Positions 43,260 to 53,845 are shown, counted from the stretch's first letter. The stretch: DNA of 64,000 nucleotides from Streptomyces olivaceus (GCF_000721235.1 NZ_JOFH01000020.1:186001-250000), one strand, 5' to 3'. Numbers and translations: made by a program. The notes: generated from the sequence alone by a model not told the origin.

Positions 43260-44687
43260 GTGAAGAGCGCCGTGGAGACCCTGAACCCGACCCGGGTTCG
43301 GCTCACTGTCGAGGTGCCCTTCGAGGAGCTCAAGGACAGCCTCGACGCGGCGTACAAGAAGATCAACCAGCAGGTCACGGTGAAGGGCTTCCGCAAGGGC
43401 AAGATCCCGGCCCGGGTCATCGACCAGCGGTTCGGCCGCGGTGCGGTTCTGGAGGAGGCGGTCAACGACGCGCTTCCCAAGTTCTACACCGACGCGGTCA
43501 ACGAGGCCGAGCTGAACCCGCTCGGCCAGCCCGAGGTCGACATCACGGAGCTGAAGGACGGCGAGACGCTGAACTTCACCGCCGAGGTCGACATCCGTCC
43601 GACCGTCGAGATCCCGGACTACTCCGGCATCGAGGTCGAGGTCGACGCCGTCGAGGTCAGCGACGAGGACGTCGAGAAGTCGGTGGAGCAGCTGCGCGAG
43701 CGCTTCGCCTCCACCTCGCCGGTCGAGCGCGCCGCCCAGGACGGCGACGTGCTCACCCTCGACCTGCAGGCCAAGGTCGACGGCGAGGTCCTGGAGGACG
43801 GCGTCGCCGACGGCGTCTCCTACACCATCGGCTCCGGCGAGCTGCTCGACGGCATCGACGAGGCCGTGAAGGGCCTGGAGGCCGGTGGCGAGGCCACCTT
43901 CGCCTCCGAGCTGAAGGGCGGCTCGGCGGCCGGCAAGGAGGCCGAGGTCACCGTCAAGGTCAGCCAGGTCGCCGCGCGCGAGCTGCCCGAGCTGGACGAC
44001 GACTTCGCCCAGCTCGCCTCCGAGTTCGACACCCTGGAGGAGCTGCAGGCCGACAGCCGCAAGCGCCTCGCCAACATGAAGCAGTACGACCAGGCCACGC
44101 AGGCTCAGGAGCGCGTCCTGGACAAGCTGCTCGAGCTGGTCGAGATCCCGGTCCCCGAGAAGCTCCTCGAGGACGAGATCAACACCCGCAAGCACAACCT
44201 GGAGCACCACCAGCTCGGCCAGATGGGCCTCGACCTGGAGAAGTACCTGGAGCTCCAGGGCAAGACCGCCGAAGAGTTCGAGACCGAGACCCGCGAGGCC
44301 GCGGTCAAGGGCATCAAGACCCAGTTCGTCCTCGACGAGCTGGTCAAGCAGGAGAACCTCAACGTCAGCCAGGAAGAGCTGACCGAGCACCTCATGCGCC
44401 GCGCCTCCTCCTCCGGCATGTCCCCCGACCAGTTCGCCCAGGCCGTCGTCGAGCAGGGCCAGGTCCCGCTCCTCGTCGGCGAGGTCGCCCGCGGCAAGGC
44501 CCTGGCCGCCGTGGTCGAGAAGGCCACGGTCAAGGACACCAACGGCGAGATCGTCGACCTGGACGACGAGGAGGACGAGGAGCCGGAGACCGCCGAGGCC
44601 GCCGCCACCGAGTCCGCCGACGCCGAGCAGGCCGAGGAGAAGGCCGACGACAAGGCCGGCAAGGCCGAGGAGAAGACCGAGGGCTGA
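43260..44687 (+). CDS. tig: trigger factor (ribosome-bound chaperone)
   Basis: A 475-residue folding chaperone and prolyl isomerase at the ribosome exit tunnel. The ribosome-docking signature is [13 protein letters not shown] near residues 44-56. The FKBP-like domain (about 160-245) starts with [16 protein letters not shown], and the C-terminal substrate-binding domain is complete. A tail of about 40 acidic Glu/Ala/Asp/Lys residues closes the protein, as usual in actinobacteria. GTG 43260 follows AAGGAGACCGAACC. It precedes clpP1P2, as in many bacteria. Confidence 0.96.
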   Translation: MKSAVETLNPTRVRLTVEVPFEELKDSLDAAYKKINQQVTVKGFRKGKIPARVIDQRFGRGAVLEEAVNDALPKFYTDAVNEAELNPLGQPEVDITELKDGETLNFTAEVDIRPTVEIPDYSGIEVEVDAVEVSDEDVEKSVEQLRERFASTSPVERAAQDGDVLTLDLQAKVDGEVLEDGVADGVSYTIGSGELLDGIDEAVKGLEAGGEATFASELKGGSAAGKEAEVTVKVSQVAARELPELDDDFAQLASEFDTLEELQADSRKRLANMKQYDQATQAQERVLDKLLELVEIPVPEKLLEDEINTRKHNLEHHQLGQMGLDLEKYLELQGKTAEEFETETREAAVKGIKTQFVLDELVKQENLNVSQEELTEHLMRRASSSGMSPDQFAQAVVEQGQVPLLVGEVARGKALAAVVEKATVKDTNGEIVDLDDEEDEEPETAEAAATESADAEQAEEKADDKAGKAEEKTEG

Positions 44688-44716
44688 TCCCTCGCGCCGT
44701 CCCCGACGGATCTGAA

Positions 44717-44751
44717 AACGGGCCCCGGACGAACGAGTGCCGGGGCCCGTT
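44717..44751 (+). terminator. terminator of tig
   Basis: A perfect 12-bp stem (44717-44728 with 44740-44751) and 11-nt loop, 30 bp past the stop. Confidence 0.75.
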
Positions 44752-44769
44752 CGGCATCCGGCCGGACAG

Positions 44770-44900
44770 CCCACCCGAAGGGGCGCGGGGCTGTATCACC
44801 GTGCGGCTCCGCCGCGTGGGCACGATCAACCGCGATCAACCACGACGCACCCGTACCCGGCGGACGAACAGGCACCGTCCGGGCGCTACGCCCCCGGCGA
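44770..44900. repeat. Streptomyces-type dispersed intergenic element
   Basis: Sequence of the type gaaggggcgcggggctg...gcggctccgccgcgtggg...cgatcaaccacgac is, to my recollection, scattered between many Streptomyces genes. It sits between the tig terminator and clpP1. Recognition is from memory. Confidence 0.45.
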
Positions 44901-45002
44901 ACACCCCCGGAACCGGGATGGCACCGCAGGGTCACCGCGTTAGGGTCCATGAATACGAGGGCAGGGGAGTCTCCGAAAGCGGCTCCAGCCCCGCAGGGAA
45001 AC

Positions 45003-45662
45003 GTGAGACGGCCCGGCGCCGTCGTAAGACGAGCAGGTGGATACGTGACGAATCTGATGCCCTCAGCCGCCGGCGAGCCCTCCATCGGTGGCGGCCTCGG
45101 CGACCAGGTCTACAACCGGCTGCTCGGCGAGCGGATCATCTTCCTCGGCCAGCCGGTCGACGACGACATTGCCAACAAGATCACCGCGCAGCTGCTGCTC
45201 CTTGCCGCCGATCCGGACAAGGACATCTTCCTTTACATCAACAGCCCGGGCGGTTCGATCACGGCCGGCATGGCGATCTACGACACCATGCAGTACATCA
45301 AGAACGACGTGGTGACGATCGCCATGGGTCTCGCGGCCTCCATGGGGCAGTTCCTGCTCAGCGCGGGCACCCCCGGCAAGCGCTTCGCGCTGCCGAACGC
45401 CGAGATCCTGATCCACCAGCCCTCCGCCGGCCTCGCCGGTTCGGCCTCGGACATCAAGATCCACGCCGAGCGGCTGCTGCACACCAAGAAGCGCATGGCC
45501 GAGCTCACCTCGCAGCACACCGGCCAGACGATCGAGCAGATCACCCGCGACTCGGACCGCGACCGCTGGTTCGACGCCTTCGAGGCCAAGGAGTACGGCC
45601 TCGTCGACGACGTGATCACCACGGCCGCCGGCATGCCGGGCGGCGGCGGTACGGGCGCCTGA
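45003..45662 (+). CDS. clpP1: ATP-dependent Clp protease subunit ClpP1
   Basis: A 219-residue serine peptidase subunit of the ClpP1P2 complex. The catalytic triad is Ser113 (MGLAASMGQ), His138 (ILIHQPSAG) and Asp187 (DSDRDRWF). I choose GTG 45003, with AGGGAAAC just upstream; GTG 45045 (AGGTGGATAC) and ATG 44949 are alternatives, and an N-terminal propeptide of about 14 residues is expected to be removed. It is followed by clpP2 after 50 bp, in the same transcript. Streptomyces clpP1P2 is controlled by ClgR in published work; I could not identify the box with confidence. Confidence 0.94.
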   Translation: MRRPGAVVRRAGGYVTNLMPSAAGEPSIGGGLGDQVYNRLLGERIIFLGQPVDDDIANKITAQLLLLAADPDKDIFLYINSPGGSITAGMAIYDTMQYIKNDVVTIAMGLAASMGQFLLSAGTPGKRFALPNAEILIHQPSAGLAGSASDIKIHAERLLHTKKRMAELTSQHTGQTIEQITRDSDRDRWFDAFEAKEYGLVDDVITTAAGMPGGGGTGA

Positions 45663-45712
45663 GCCATCCCCCGCCCCGAGCCGACCGCCTCAGCCCCTTT
45701 ACAGGAGACACT

Positions 45713-46426
45713 GTGAACGACTTCCCCGGCAGCGGCCTGTACGACCGCATGCACGACGCCCAGGACACGCGTGGCGCCGCCTCCCAGGGCCGCTACACCG
45801 GCCCGCAGGCCGAGTCCCGCTACGTCATCCCGCGCTTCGTCGAGCGCACCTCGCAGGGCGTGCGCGAGTACGACCCGTACGCGAAGCTCTTCGAGGAGCG
45901 CGTGATCTTCCTCGGCGTCCAGATCGACGACGCCTCCGCCAACGACGTCATGGCGCAGCTGCTGTGCCTGGAGTCGATGGACCCGGACCGGGACATCTCG
46001 ATCTACATCAACAGCCCCGGCGGCTCCTTCACGGCGCTCACGGCCATCTACGACACGATGCAGTACGTGAAGCCGGACATCCAGACGGTCTGCATGGGCC
46101 AGGCCGCCTCCGCCGCCGCCGTCCTGCTGGCCGCCGGCACGCCGGGCAAGCGCATGGCGCTGCCGAACGCCCGCGTCCTGATCCACCAGCCGTACAGCGA
46201 GACCGGCCGCGGCCAGGTCTCCGACCTGGAGATCGCCGCCAACGAGATCCTGCGGATGCGCACGCAGCTGGAGGACATGCTGGCCAAGCACTCCACCACG
46301 CCGGTCGAGAAGATCCGCGAGGACATCGAGCGCGACAAGATCCTCACGGCCGAGGACACCCTGGCCTACGGCCTGATCGACCAGATCATCACCACCCGGA
46401 AGATGGACAACTCCTCTCTCCGCTAG
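45713..46426 (+). CDS. clpP2: ATP-dependent Clp protease subunit ClpP2
   Basis: A 237-residue ClpP paralogue. Ser133 ([11 protein letters not shown]), His158 (VLIHQPYSE) and Asp208 (DIERDKIL) form the triad. The N-terminal extension of about 40 residues is longer than that of ClpP1 and is probably processed. GTG 45713 is preceded by ACAGGAGACACT. It forms mixed rings with ClpP1 and works with ClpX or ClpC. Confidence 0.95.
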   Translation: MNDFPGSGLYDRMHDAQDTRGAASQGRYTGPQAESRYVIPRFVERTSQGVREYDPYAKLFEERVIFLGVQIDDASANDVMAQLLCLESMDPDRDISIYINSPGGSFTALTAIYDTMQYVKPDIQTVCMGQAASAAAVLLAAGTPGKRMALPNARVLIHQPYSETGRGQVSDLEIAANEILRMRTQLEDMLAKHSTTPVEKIREDIERDKILTAEDTLAYGLIDQIITTRKMDNSSLR

Positions 46427-46451
46427 GCGGGAGGCTGTATCGTCTGCCGCT

Positions 46452-46499
46452 CCTTGGCACGGATTGACGCGGTTCACGTCAAGGCGAACCGTGCCAAGG
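46452..46499. terminator. two-tier hairpin between clpP2 and clpX
   Basis: An 11-bp perfect outer stem (46452-46462 with 46489-46499) encloses TTGACG (46464-46469) pairing with CGTCAA (46477-46482). It may end the clpP1P2 transcript or be a regulatory structure; no U-tract follows. Confidence 0.6.
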
Positions 46500-46617
46500 G
46501 GGGCCCGGACGAGGGGCCCGGCAAGGTACCGTCGGACATAAGGCAGCACCAGGAGTTTGTTGTACGTCGACGCGATGTCGACGTCCAGGAGTCTCCCAGG
46601 CGAAGGGGAAGCACACC

Positions 46618-47904
46618 GTGGCACGCATCGGTGACGGCGGCGATCTGCTCAAGTGCTCGTTCTGCGGAAAGAGCCAGAAGCAGGTCAAGAAGCTCATCGC
46701 AGGGCCCGGTGTGTACATCTGCGACGAGTGCATCGACCTCTGCAACGAGATCATCGAGGAAGAGCTCGCGGAGAGCAGCGAGGTCCGCTGGGAGGAGCTC
46801 CCGAAGCCCCGCGAGATCTACGAGTTCCTGGAGAGCTACGTGGTCGGCCAGGAGGCGGCCAAGAAGGCGCTCTCCGTCGCGGTGTACAACCACTACAAGC
46901 GCGTCCAGGCCGGCGAGAACGGCGGCGCCCAAGGCCGCGAGGACGCCATCGAGTTGGCGAAGTCCAACATCCTCCTGCTGGGCCCCACGGGCTCCGGCAA
47001 GACGCTCCTCGCCCAGACCCTGGCGCGCATGCTGAACGTGCCGTTCGCCATCGCCGACGCCACCGCGCTCACCGAGGCGGGGTACGTCGGCGAGGACGTC
47101 GAGAACATCCTGCTGAAGCTGATCCAGGCCGCGGACTACGACGTCAAGAAGGCCGAGACCGGCATCATCTACATCGACGAGATCGACAAGGTCGCGCGCA
47201 AGAGCGAGAACCCGTCGATCACCCGCGACGTCTCGGGCGAGGGCGTCCAGCAGGCCCTGCTGAAGATCCTGGAGGGCACCACCGCCTCGGTGCCCCCGCA
47301 GGGCGGCCGCAAGCACCCGCACCAGGAGTTCATCCAGATCGACACGACGAACGTGCTGTTCATCGTGGGCGGCGCCTTCGCGGGCCTGGAGAAGATCATC
47401 GAGGGCCGGGCCGGCGCCAAGGGCATCGGCTTCGGCGCGCAGATCCGCTCCAAGCGGGAGATCGAGTCCAAGGACCAGTTCGAGCAGGTCATGCCGGAGG
47501 ACCTGGTCAAGTTCGGCATGATCCCGGAGTTCATCGGCCGGCTGCCCGTCATCACCTCCGTCCACAACCTCGACCGCGAGGCGCTCCTCCAGATCCTGGT
47601 CGAGCCGCGCAACGCGCTCGTCAAGCAGTACGAGCGCCTCTTCGAACTCGACGGCGTGGAGCTGGACTTCGAGCGCGAGGCCCTGGAGGCCATCGCCGAC
47701 CAGGCCATCCTCCGCCAGACCGGCGCCCGCGGCCTGCGCGCCATCATGGAGGAAGTCCTCCAGGGCGTCATGTACGAGGTGCCCTCCCGCAAGGACGTCG
47801 CCCGCGTCGTCATCACCGCCGACGTGGTCCTCTCCAACGTCAACCCCACGCTGATCCCCCGGGATTCGCGCGGCCGCGGCTCGGGCGAGCAGAAGACGGC
47901 CTGA
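46618..47904 (+). CDS. clpX: ClpX ATPase, unfoldase of ClpXP
   Basis: A 428-residue AAA+ unfoldase. The zinc-binding domain has Cys13, Cys16, Cys35 and Cys38. Walker A is GPTGSGKT (122-129), Walker B IIYIDEID (183-190), and the pore loop is GYVGED. The ClpP-docking tripeptide IGF is present in [11 protein letters not shown]. The RKH loop reads [12 protein letters not shown] start; separated from clpP2 by 191 bp with its own likely promoter. It ends at a strong bidirectional hairpin. Confidence 0.96.
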   Translation: MARIGDGGDLLKCSFCGKSQKQVKKLIAGPGVYICDECIDLCNEIIEEELAESSEVRWEELPKPREIYEFLESYVVGQEAAKKALSVAVYNHYKRVQAGENGGAQGREDAIELAKSNILLLGPTGSGKTLLAQTLARMLNVPFAIADATALTEAGYVGEDVENILLKLIQAADYDVKKAETGIIYIDEIDKVARKSENPSITRDVSGEGVQQALLKILEGTTASVPPQGGRKHPHQEFIQIDTTNVLFIVGGAFAGLEKIIEGRAGAKGIGFGAQIRSKREIESKDQFEQVMPEDLVKFGMIPEFIGRLPVITSVHNLDREALLQILVEPRNALVKQYERLFELDGVELDFEREALEAIADQAILRQTGARGLRAIMEEVLQGVMYEVPSRKDVARVVITADVVLSNVNPTLIPRDSRGRGSGEQKTA

Positions 47905-47940
47905 GACCACCGCCGGCCGCAGCCGTACGCGGCGGCACAC

Positions 47941-47987
47941 ACGAACGCCGAAGGGGCCCCGTCGACCGGGGCCCCTTCGGCGTTCGT
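47941..47987. terminator. bidirectional terminator clpX / 48009 gene
   Basis: A perfect 21-bp stem (47941-47961 with 47967-47987) and 5-nt loop TCGAC between convergent genes. Confidence 0.85.
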
Positions 47988-48008
47988 ACGACTCGTGCGA
48001 CTCGCGCG

Positions 48009-48998
48009 TCAGGCCTTGACGCGGATCTCCTTGCGGAGCTTGGTGGTGATGTCGACGGCGACGTCCTTCGTCACACCCTGGGTGGCGTCACCGGGGGAGA
48101 CCAGAGAGAGCGTGCTGTAGTCCGCCCAGGCGCAGATCCAGTCGGTCTTGTCCTGCTTGGTGAGCTGGTTCTTGCCCTCGACCCCCTGGCACTTCATGAC
48201 CGCCCCGTCGATCTCGACCGACTCGGGCTCGCCCACCACCTTGCCGCCACCGGTCTCGGACGACGAGGACGAGCTCTTCTCGGACTCGGCCTTGAACTCG
48301 GCGAAGAGCTTGTCGATCGTGGCCTCCGGGTCGGAGATCTTCCCGTAGGCCCCGATGAAGGTGATGCCCTTGGCCTTCGCCATCTCGGTCGCGTCGGGCG
48401 CGGTGCTCGGGTCGGAGGGGTCGTAGTCGCTCAGGTCGGCCGTGGAGTAGAAGCCGGTCACGGTGGTCCCGTCCTCGACTCCGCTTCGCTTCAGCTGCTC
48501 GACCGACTCCTCGTCGGCCGCGGAGGCCTCGTCACCGGCGCGCTTGTAGTCGGTGAGGACCGTCTCCGGCGCCGTCAGCTTGTGCGCGCCGTCGTCCTCC
48601 AGGTCGCCGCCCGCGCCACCGCCCGTGCCGAACACGAAGTAGGCGCCCACGCCGATGGCGGCCACGACCGCCACCGCGCCGATGATCAGACCCGTCTTCT
48701 TCTTGCCGCCGCCCGGCGCCGGCTGCTGCGGCATGCCGTAGGGCGGCTGGCCGGGAGGCTGCTGGCCGTACGGGGGCTGCTGGCCGTAGGGCGGCTGCTG
48801 ACCGTACGGCGGTGCCTGCGGCGGGACTCCGCCCTGCTGCGGGTAGCCGTAGCCCGGCTGCGGGGGAGGCGTCTGCTGGGGGTAGCCGTAGCCGGGCTGG
48901 GGGGCCTGCGGCGGCTGCTGGCCGTACGGTCCCGGCTGGCCGTACGGCCCGGGCTGCTGGGGCTGCCCGCCGTACGGGCCCGGCTGGTTGTGACTCAT
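48009..48998 (-). CDS. membrane-anchored protein with Gln/Pro/Tyr-rich N-terminus
   Basis: A 329-residue protein of unknown function. Residues 1-98 are a disordered, cytoplasmic GPYGQQP-type repeat tract. A single membrane helix spans about 103-123 (LIIGAVAVVAAIGVGAYFVF). The extracellular part (130-329) contains one CQGVEGKN cysteine and one WICAWADYS cysteine, likely a disulphide. This layout is common in Streptomyces proteins of unknown role. GGAGGGG lies before the ATG at 48998. Confidence 0.8.
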   Translation of the reverse strand: MSHNQPGPYGGQPQQPGPYGQPGPYGQQPPQAPQPGYGYPQQTPPPQPGYGYPQQGGVPPQAPPYGQQPPYGQQPPYGQQPPGQPPYGMPQQPAPGGGKKKTGLIIGAVAVVAAIGVGAYFVFGTGGGAGGDLEDDGAHKLTAPETVLTDYKRAGDEASAADEESVEQLKRSGVEDGTTVTGFYSTADLSDYDPSDPSTAPDATEMAKAKGITFIGAYGKISDPEATIDKLFAEFKAESEKSSSSSSETGGGKVVGEPESVEIDGAVMKCQGVEGKNQLTKQDKTDWICAWADYSTLSLVSPGDATQGVTKDVAVDITTKLRKEIRVKA

Positions 48999-49089
48999 TT
49001 CTGGGTTCCCCTCCAGATGCTTACGTGGTCCTGACATCCTGACCCAGAGTCGGCGCACGCAGGTAATCGGGTGCCGCACCGTTACAAAG

Positions 49090-49101
49090 GAAACGCGTTT
49101 C
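49090..49101. promoter_or_regulatory. palindrome GAAACGCGTTTC upstream of valS
   Basis: A perfect 12-bp palindrome 34 bp before the valS start and 92 bp upstream of the divergent gene. Possible operator; no regulator is assigned. Confidence 0.35.
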
Positions 49102-49122
49102 GGGACAGGGCGGTGACGCCCT

Positions 49123-49137
49123 TAAACTGAGCCCGTG
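49123..49137 (+). promoter_or_regulatory. -10 element TAAACT six bases before valS GTG (leaderless)
   Basis: TAAACT (49123-49128) is followed by 6 nt and then GTG 49135. No Shine-Dalgarno is present. The -35 is weak. Confidence 0.55.
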
Positions 49138-51759
49138 ACCGAGAACTCTCAGCAGCCGCAGCCAGCCCCCACCACCGAACTGCCGACCCAGTACGCGCCG
49201 GCCGAGGTAGAGGGGCAGCTGTACGAGCGCTGGGTGGAACGCGGTTACTTCGAGGCCGACGCGAAGAGCGACAAGCCGCCGTACACCGTCGTCATCCCGC
49301 CGCCGAACGTCACCGGCAGCCTGCACCTCGGGCACGCCTTCGAGCACACGCTCATCGACGCCCTGACCCGCCGCAAGCGCATGCAGGGCTACGAGACGCT
49401 GTGGCAGCCCGGCATGGACCACGCCGGCATCGCCACCCAGAACGTCGTCGAGCGCGAGCTGGGCCGGGAGGGCAAGTCCCGCCACGACCTCGGCCGGGAG
49501 GCGTTCGTCGAGCGCGTCTGGCAGTGGAAGGGCGAGTCCGGCGGCCAGATCGGCGGGCAGATGCGCCGCCTCGGCGACGGCGTCGCCTGGACCCGTGAGC
49601 GCTTCACGATGGACGAGGGCCTGTCCCAGGCCGTCCAGACCATCTTCAAGCGGCTCTACGACGACGAGCTGATCTACCGCGCCGAGCGCATCATCAACTG
49701 GTGCCCCCGCTGCCTGACCGCGATCTCCGACATCGAGGTCGAGTACCAGGACGACGACGGCGAACTGGTCTCCATGAAGTACGGCGAGGGCGACGACACC
49801 ATCGTCGTCGCCACGACCCGCGCCGAGACCATGCTCGGCGACACGGCGGTCGCCGTGCACCCCGAGGACGAGCGGTACAAGCACCTGATCGGCAAGCAGA
49901 TCCGCCTGCCGCTGACCGACCGCTCCATCCCCGTCGTCGCCGACGAGCACGTCGACCCCGAGTTCGGCACGGGTGCCGTCAAGGTCACCCCGGCCCACGA
50001 CCCGAACGACTTCGAGATCGGCCGGCGCCACGACCTGCCCGCCATCGCCGTGATGGACGAGCACGCCGTCATCACCGCCCACGGCCCCTTCCAGGGCCTG
50101 GACCGCCTGGAGGCCCGCTCCGCCATCGTCGCCGCGCTGCGCGCCGAGGGCCGGATCGTCGCCGAGAAGCGGCCCTACGTCCACTCCGTCGGCCACTGCT
50201 CGCGCTGCAAGACCACCATCGAGCCGCGCCTGTCCATGCAGTGGTGGGTCAAGGTCGGCCCGCTGGCGAAGGCCGCGGGCGACGCCGTCCGGGACGGCCG
50301 GGTCGCGATCCACCCGCAGGAGATGGAGAAGCGGTACTTCGACTGGGTCGACAACCTCCACGACTGGTGCATCTCCCGCCAGCTGTGGTGGGGCCACCGC
50401 ATCCCCGTCTGGTACGGCCCCGAGGGCGAGGTCGTCTGCGTCGGCCCCGACGAGGAGCCGCCGAGCGGCGAGGGCTGGCGGCAGGACCCCGACGTCCTGG
50501 ACACCTGGTTCTCCTCCGGCCTGTGGCCCTTCTCCACCCTCGGCTGGCCCGAGCAGACCGAGTCGCTCGCGAAGTTCTACCCGAACTCCGTCCTGGTCAC
50601 CGGCTACGACATCCTCTTCTTCTGGGTCGCCCGGATGATGATGTTCGGCCTCTACGCCATGGACGGCACCCCGCCGTTCCACACCATCGCCCTGCACGGC
50701 ATGGTCCGTGACCAGAACGGCAAGAAGATGTCCAAGTCCTTCGGGAACGTGGTCAACCCGCTGGACTGGATGGACAAGTACGGCTCCGACGCCCTGCGCT
50801 TCACCCTCGCGCGCGGCGCCAACCCGGGCGTCGACGTGCCGATCGGCGAGGACTGGGTCCAGGGCTCGCGCAACTTCGCCAACAAGATCTGGAACGCCAC
50901 CCGCTTCGCGCTGATGAACGGCGCGACGGTCGAGGGCCCGCTGCCCGACGCCGCGCGGCTGTCGTCCACGGACCGCTGGATCCTCTCCCGCCTGAACTCG
51001 GTGGTCGCCGAGGTCGACGCGCACTACGAGGACTACCAGTTCGCGAAGTTGTCCGACGCCCTGTTCCACTTCGCCTGGGACGAGGTCTTCGACTGGTACG
51101 TCGAGCTGTCCAAGACCACCTTCCAGGCGGGCGGCGAGGCGGCCGAGGTCAGCAAGCGCGTCCTCGGCGAGGTCCTGGACGTGACGCTGCGGCTGCTGCA
51201 CCCGGTCGTCCCCTTCGTCACCGAGACGCTGTGGACGACGCTCACGGGCGGCGAGTCGGTGGTCATCGCCTCCTGGCCGTCGGACTCGGGCTTCCGCGAC
51301 TCCGACGCCGAGCGGGAGATCGAGACGCTCCAGTCGGTCATCACCGAGGTCCGCCGCTTCCGAGCCGACCAGGGGCTCCAGCCGGGTCAGCGGGTCCCGG
51401 CCCGGCTGACCCTGGCGGGCAGCGCGCTCGCCGCCCACGAGGCGGCCGTCCGGCAGCTGCTGCGGCTCCAGCCGGAGGGCGACGGGTTCGCCGCGACGGC
51501 GACGCTGCCGGTCGCGGGGGTCGAGGTCGCCCTCGACCTCTCCGGGGTCATCGACTTCGCGGCCGAGCGCAAGCGGCTGGCGAAGGACCTGGCGGCGGCC
51601 CAGAAGGAGCGGCAGCAGGCCGAAGGCAAGCTCGGCAACGAGGCGTTCCTCGCCAAGGCGCCGGACCACGTCGTGGACAAGATCCGGGGCCGGCTGGCCA
51701 AGGCGGACGAGGACATCGCCCGCATCGCCGCACAGCTGGAGAAGCTGCCGCAGGCGTGA
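49135..51759 (+). CDS. valS: valyl-tRNA synthetase
   Basis: An 874-residue class I synthetase that charges tRNA-Val. The HIGH motif is HLGH (residues 64-67, in [17 protein letters not shown]). KMSKS lies at 531-535. The CP1 editing domain (about 195-340) contains [22 protein letters not shown]-terminal coiled coil starts near 800 ([20 protein letters not shown]). There is no T-box leader upstream. Confidence 0.97.
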   Translation: MTENSQQPQPAPTTELPTQYAPAEVEGQLYERWVERGYFEADAKSDKPPYTVVIPPPNVTGSLHLGHAFEHTLIDALTRRKRMQGYETLWQPGMDHAGIATQNVVERELGREGKSRHDLGREAFVERVWQWKGESGGQIGGQMRRLGDGVAWTRERFTMDEGLSQAVQTIFKRLYDDELIYRAERIINWCPRCLTAISDIEVEYQDDDGELVSMKYGEGDDTIVVATTRAETMLGDTAVAVHPEDERYKHLIGKQIRLPLTDRSIPVVADEHVDPEFGTGAVKVTPAHDPNDFEIGRRHDLPAIAVMDEHAVITAHGPFQGLDRLEARSAIVAALRAEGRIVAEKRPYVHSVGHCSRCKTTIEPRLSMQWWVKVGPLAKAAGDAVRDGRVAIHPQEMEKRYFDWVDNLHDWCISRQLWWGHRIPVWYGPEGEVVCVGPDEEPPSGEGWRQDPDVLDTWFSSGLWPFSTLGWPEQTESLAKFYPNSVLVTGYDILFFWVARMMMFGLYAMDGTPPFHTIALHGMVRDQNGKKMSKSFGNVVNPLDWMDKYGSDALRFTLARGANPGVDVPIGEDWVQGSRNFANKIWNATRFALMNGATVEGPLPDAARLSSTDRWILSRLNSVVAEVDAHYEDYQFAKLSDALFHFAWDEVFDWYVELSKTTFQAGGEAAEVSKRVLGEVLDVTLRLLHPVVPFVTETLWTTLTGGESVVIASWPSDSGFRDSDAEREIETLQSVITEVRRFRADQGLQPGQRVPARLTLAGSALAAHEAAVRQLLRLQPEGDGFAATATLPVAGVEVALDLSGVIDFAAERKRLAKDLAAAQKERQQAEGKLGNEAFLAKAPDHVVDKIRGRLAKADEDIARIAAQLEKLPQA

Positions 51760-51773
51760 CGCCCGTACGGTGA

Positions 51774-51812
51774 CGAAGGCTCCCGGTACCGCAGCGGCAC
51801 CGGGAGCCTTCG
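51774..51812 (+). terminator. terminator of valS
   Basis: A perfect 14-bp stem (51774-51787 with 51799-51812), 14 bp past the stop. Confidence 0.8.
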
Positions 51813-51825
51813 CGTACCCGGGGGC

Positions 51826-51883
51826 GCGGGGCCGTGCCGACGCGCGCCTGCGCCGCGGGGCCGTGCCGACGCGCGCCTGCGCC
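51826..51883. repeat. perfect 29-bp tandem duplication
   Basis: Copies 51826-51854 and 51855-51883 are identical; a partial third (gcgggg) follows. It lies between the valS terminator and folC. Confidence 0.9.
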
Positions 51884-51958
51884 GCGGGGGCGCGACAGGC
51901 CGCGGCGGGCCCGTGCGAAGCCGCGGCACCTCGGCCGCCCCACCGCCGGAGACCTCCG

Positions 51959-51974
51959 TAGACTGGTTCCCGTG
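51959..51974 (+). promoter_or_regulatory. -10 element TAGACT seven bases before folC GTG (leaderless)
   Basis: TAGACT (51959-51964), 7 nt, then GTG 51972. No Shine-Dalgarno is seen. Confidence 0.55.
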
Positions 51975-53495
51975 AGCGACAACCCCGGCGAGAACGGCCA
52001 GCCCGACCCCTCCGACCCCCTCGACTCCTTCGACGAGATCATCGACGCGGAGACCACCCGCGACCCCGACCTCGCCGTCATCGAGGCAGGCAGCCGCACC
52101 CTGCGCACCCAGGGCGGGCCCCCCGAGGCCGACGTCCCCGGGCGCCCCGAGGACCCCGAGACGGACGCGGCCCTGCGCGCCGTGGAGACGGAGCTGGCGA
52201 CCCGCTGGGGCGAGACCAAGCTGGAGCCGTCCGTCACCCGGATCGCCGCGCTGATGGACGTGCTGGGCGACCCGCAGCGGTCGTACCCCTCCATCCACAT
52301 CACGGGGACGAACGGCAAGACCTCCACCGCCCGCATGATCGAGGCCCTGCTCGGCGCCTTCGAGCTGCGCACCGGGCGGTACACCTCGCCGCACGTGCAG
52401 TCGATCACCGAGCGGATCAGCCTGGACGGCGCGCCGATGTCGGCGGAGCGCTTCATCGAGACGTACCAGGACATCAAGCCGTACGTCGAGATGGTCGACG
52501 CGCAGCAGGAGTACCGGCTGTCGTTCTTCGAGGTGCTGACCGGCATGGCGTACGCCGCCTTCGCCGACGCGCCCGTGGACGTGGCCGTCGTCGAGGTCGG
52601 GATGGGCGGCTCCTGGGACGCCACCAACGTCATCGACGGCGACGTCGCCGTCGTCACCCCCATCGACCTGGACCACACCGACCGGCTCGGCGAGACGCCC
52701 GGCGAGATCGCGACCGAGAAGTCCGGCATCGTCAAGCAGGACGCCACGGTGGTCCTGGCCCAGCAGCCGGTGGACGCGGCGCAGGTGATGCTGAAGAAGG
52801 CCGTGGACGTCAACGCCACGGTGGCCCGCGAGGGCCTGGAGTTCGGCGTCGTCGCCCGGCAGGTCGCCGTCGGCGGGCAGCTGGCGACCCTGCGCGGGCT
52901 CGGCGGCGAGTACGACGAGGTGTACCTGCCGCTGCACGGTGCCCACCAGGCGCACAACGCGGCCGTGGCGCTCGCCGCCGTCGAGGCGTTCTTCGGCGTC
53001 GGCGCGCAGCGTCCCGAGCCGCTCGACCTGGACACCGTGCGCAAGGCCTTCGCCGCCGTCGCCTCGCCGGGGCGGATGGAGGTGGTGCGGCGCTCGCCGA
53101 CCGTCGTCCTCGACGCCGCGCACAATCCGGCCGGGGCCCGGGTCACCGCCGAGGCGGTGGGGGAGGCGTTCCAGTTCAGCCGGCTCATCGGGGTGGTCGG
53201 CGCGAGCGGCGACAAGAACGTGCGGGGCCTCCTGGAGGCCTTCGAGCCGGTCTTCGCCGAGGTCGTCGTCACGCAGAACTCCAGCCACCGCGCGATGGAC
53301 GCCGACGAGCTGGCGGGCGTCGCCGTGGAGGTCTTCGGCGAGGACCGCGTGCAGGTCGAGCCGCGGCTGCCGGACGCCCTGGAGGCCGCGATCACGCTGG
53401 CCGAGGAGGAGGGCGAGTTCGCGGGCGGCGGGGTGCTCGTGACCGGTTCCGTCATCACCGTCGGCGAGGCCCGACTGCTTATGGGGAAGGGCTGA
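51972..53495 (+). CDS. folC: folylpolyglutamate/dihydrofolate synthase
   Basis: A 507-residue Mur-ligase-family enzyme that adds glutamate to dihydropteroate and folates. The P-loop is TGTNGKTS (Gly112-Lys116-Thr117), the folate-site segment is YTSPHVQSITERI, and the metal/ATP residues lie in AVVEVGMGGSWDATN. The C-terminal ligase domain is complete. The first 60 residues form an Asp/Glu/Pro-rich extension not needed for catalysis. GTG start with no ribosome site. DUF4233 and ndk genes follow. Confidence 0.94.
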   Translation: MSDNPGENGQPDPSDPLDSFDEIIDAETTRDPDLAVIEAGSRTLRTQGGPPEADVPGRPEDPETDAALRAVETELATRWGETKLEPSVTRIAALMDVLGDPQRSYPSIHITGTNGKTSTARMIEALLGAFELRTGRYTSPHVQSITERISLDGAPMSAERFIETYQDIKPYVEMVDAQQEYRLSFFEVLTGMAYAAFADAPVDVAVVEVGMGGSWDATNVIDGDVAVVTPIDLDHTDRLGETPGEIATEKSGIVKQDATVVLAQQPVDAAQVMLKKAVDVNATVAREGLEFGVVARQVAVGGQLATLRGLGGEYDEVYLPLHGAHQAHNAAVALAAVEAFFGVGAQRPEPLDLDTVRKAFAAVASPGRMEVVRRSPTVVLDAAHNPAGARVTAEAVGEAFQFSRLIGVVGASGDKNVRGLLEAFEPVFAEVVVTQNSSHRAMDADELAGVAVEVFGEDRVQVEPRLPDALEAAITLAEEEGEFAGGGVLVTGSVITVGEARLLMGKG

Positions 53496-53503
53496 GGATT
53501 CCC

Positions 53504-53845
53504 GTGCGTACGCTCTGTGCTTCGACCTTGATCGGCGAGCTCTTCGTGATCGGCTTCGCCGGACTGGTCGCCATGAAGGACCCGGACCTGTCCACGGGGA
53601 CGGTGTGGGCGGTCAGCGGCATCGCCATGCTGCTGTGCGTGCTGCTGTGCGGCGTGATCACCCGGCCCGGCGGTGTCGCGCTCGGCTGGGCGCTGCAGAT
53701 CGCGCTGATCGCCTCCGGGTTCGTGGTGCCCACCATGTTCTTCCTGGGCGCGGTCTTCGCCGCCCTGTGGTGGGCCTCGGTGCACTACGGGCGGAAGATC
53801 GACGAGGCGAAGGCGCGGTTCGCGGCGCAGGCCGACGCCGCTTGA
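53504..53845 (+). CDS. DUF4233 membrane protein
   Basis: A 113-residue protein with four hydrophobic segments (ASTLIGELFVIGFAGLVAM, VWAVSGIAMLLCVLLCGV, GVALGWALQIALIASGFVVP, MFFLGAVFAALWWASV). It matches the actinobacterial DUF4233 family, almost always found directly after folC. Function unknown. GTG start with GAGGA; 8 bp after folC, so translationally linked. Confidence 0.85.
   Translation: MRTLCASTLIGELFVIGFAGLVAMKDPDLSTGTVWAVSGIAMLLCVLLCGVITRPGGVALGWALQIALIASGFVVPTMFFLGAVFAALWWASVHYGRKIDEAKARFAAQADAA

Noticed and set aside
44752..45002. ClgR operator upstream of clpP1
   Set aside because: ClgR is a published regulator of Streptomyces clpP1P2, but I could not match its box with confidence here.
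42920..46426. 1168-codon open frame across tRNA-Pro, tig and clpP
   Set aside because: Only its last part, from GTG 45713, is clpP2. The upstream part is antisense or out-of-frame to tig and clpP1.
48999..49134. T-box riboswitch for valS
   Set aside because: No specifier loop or T-box sequence; the leader appears to be absent.
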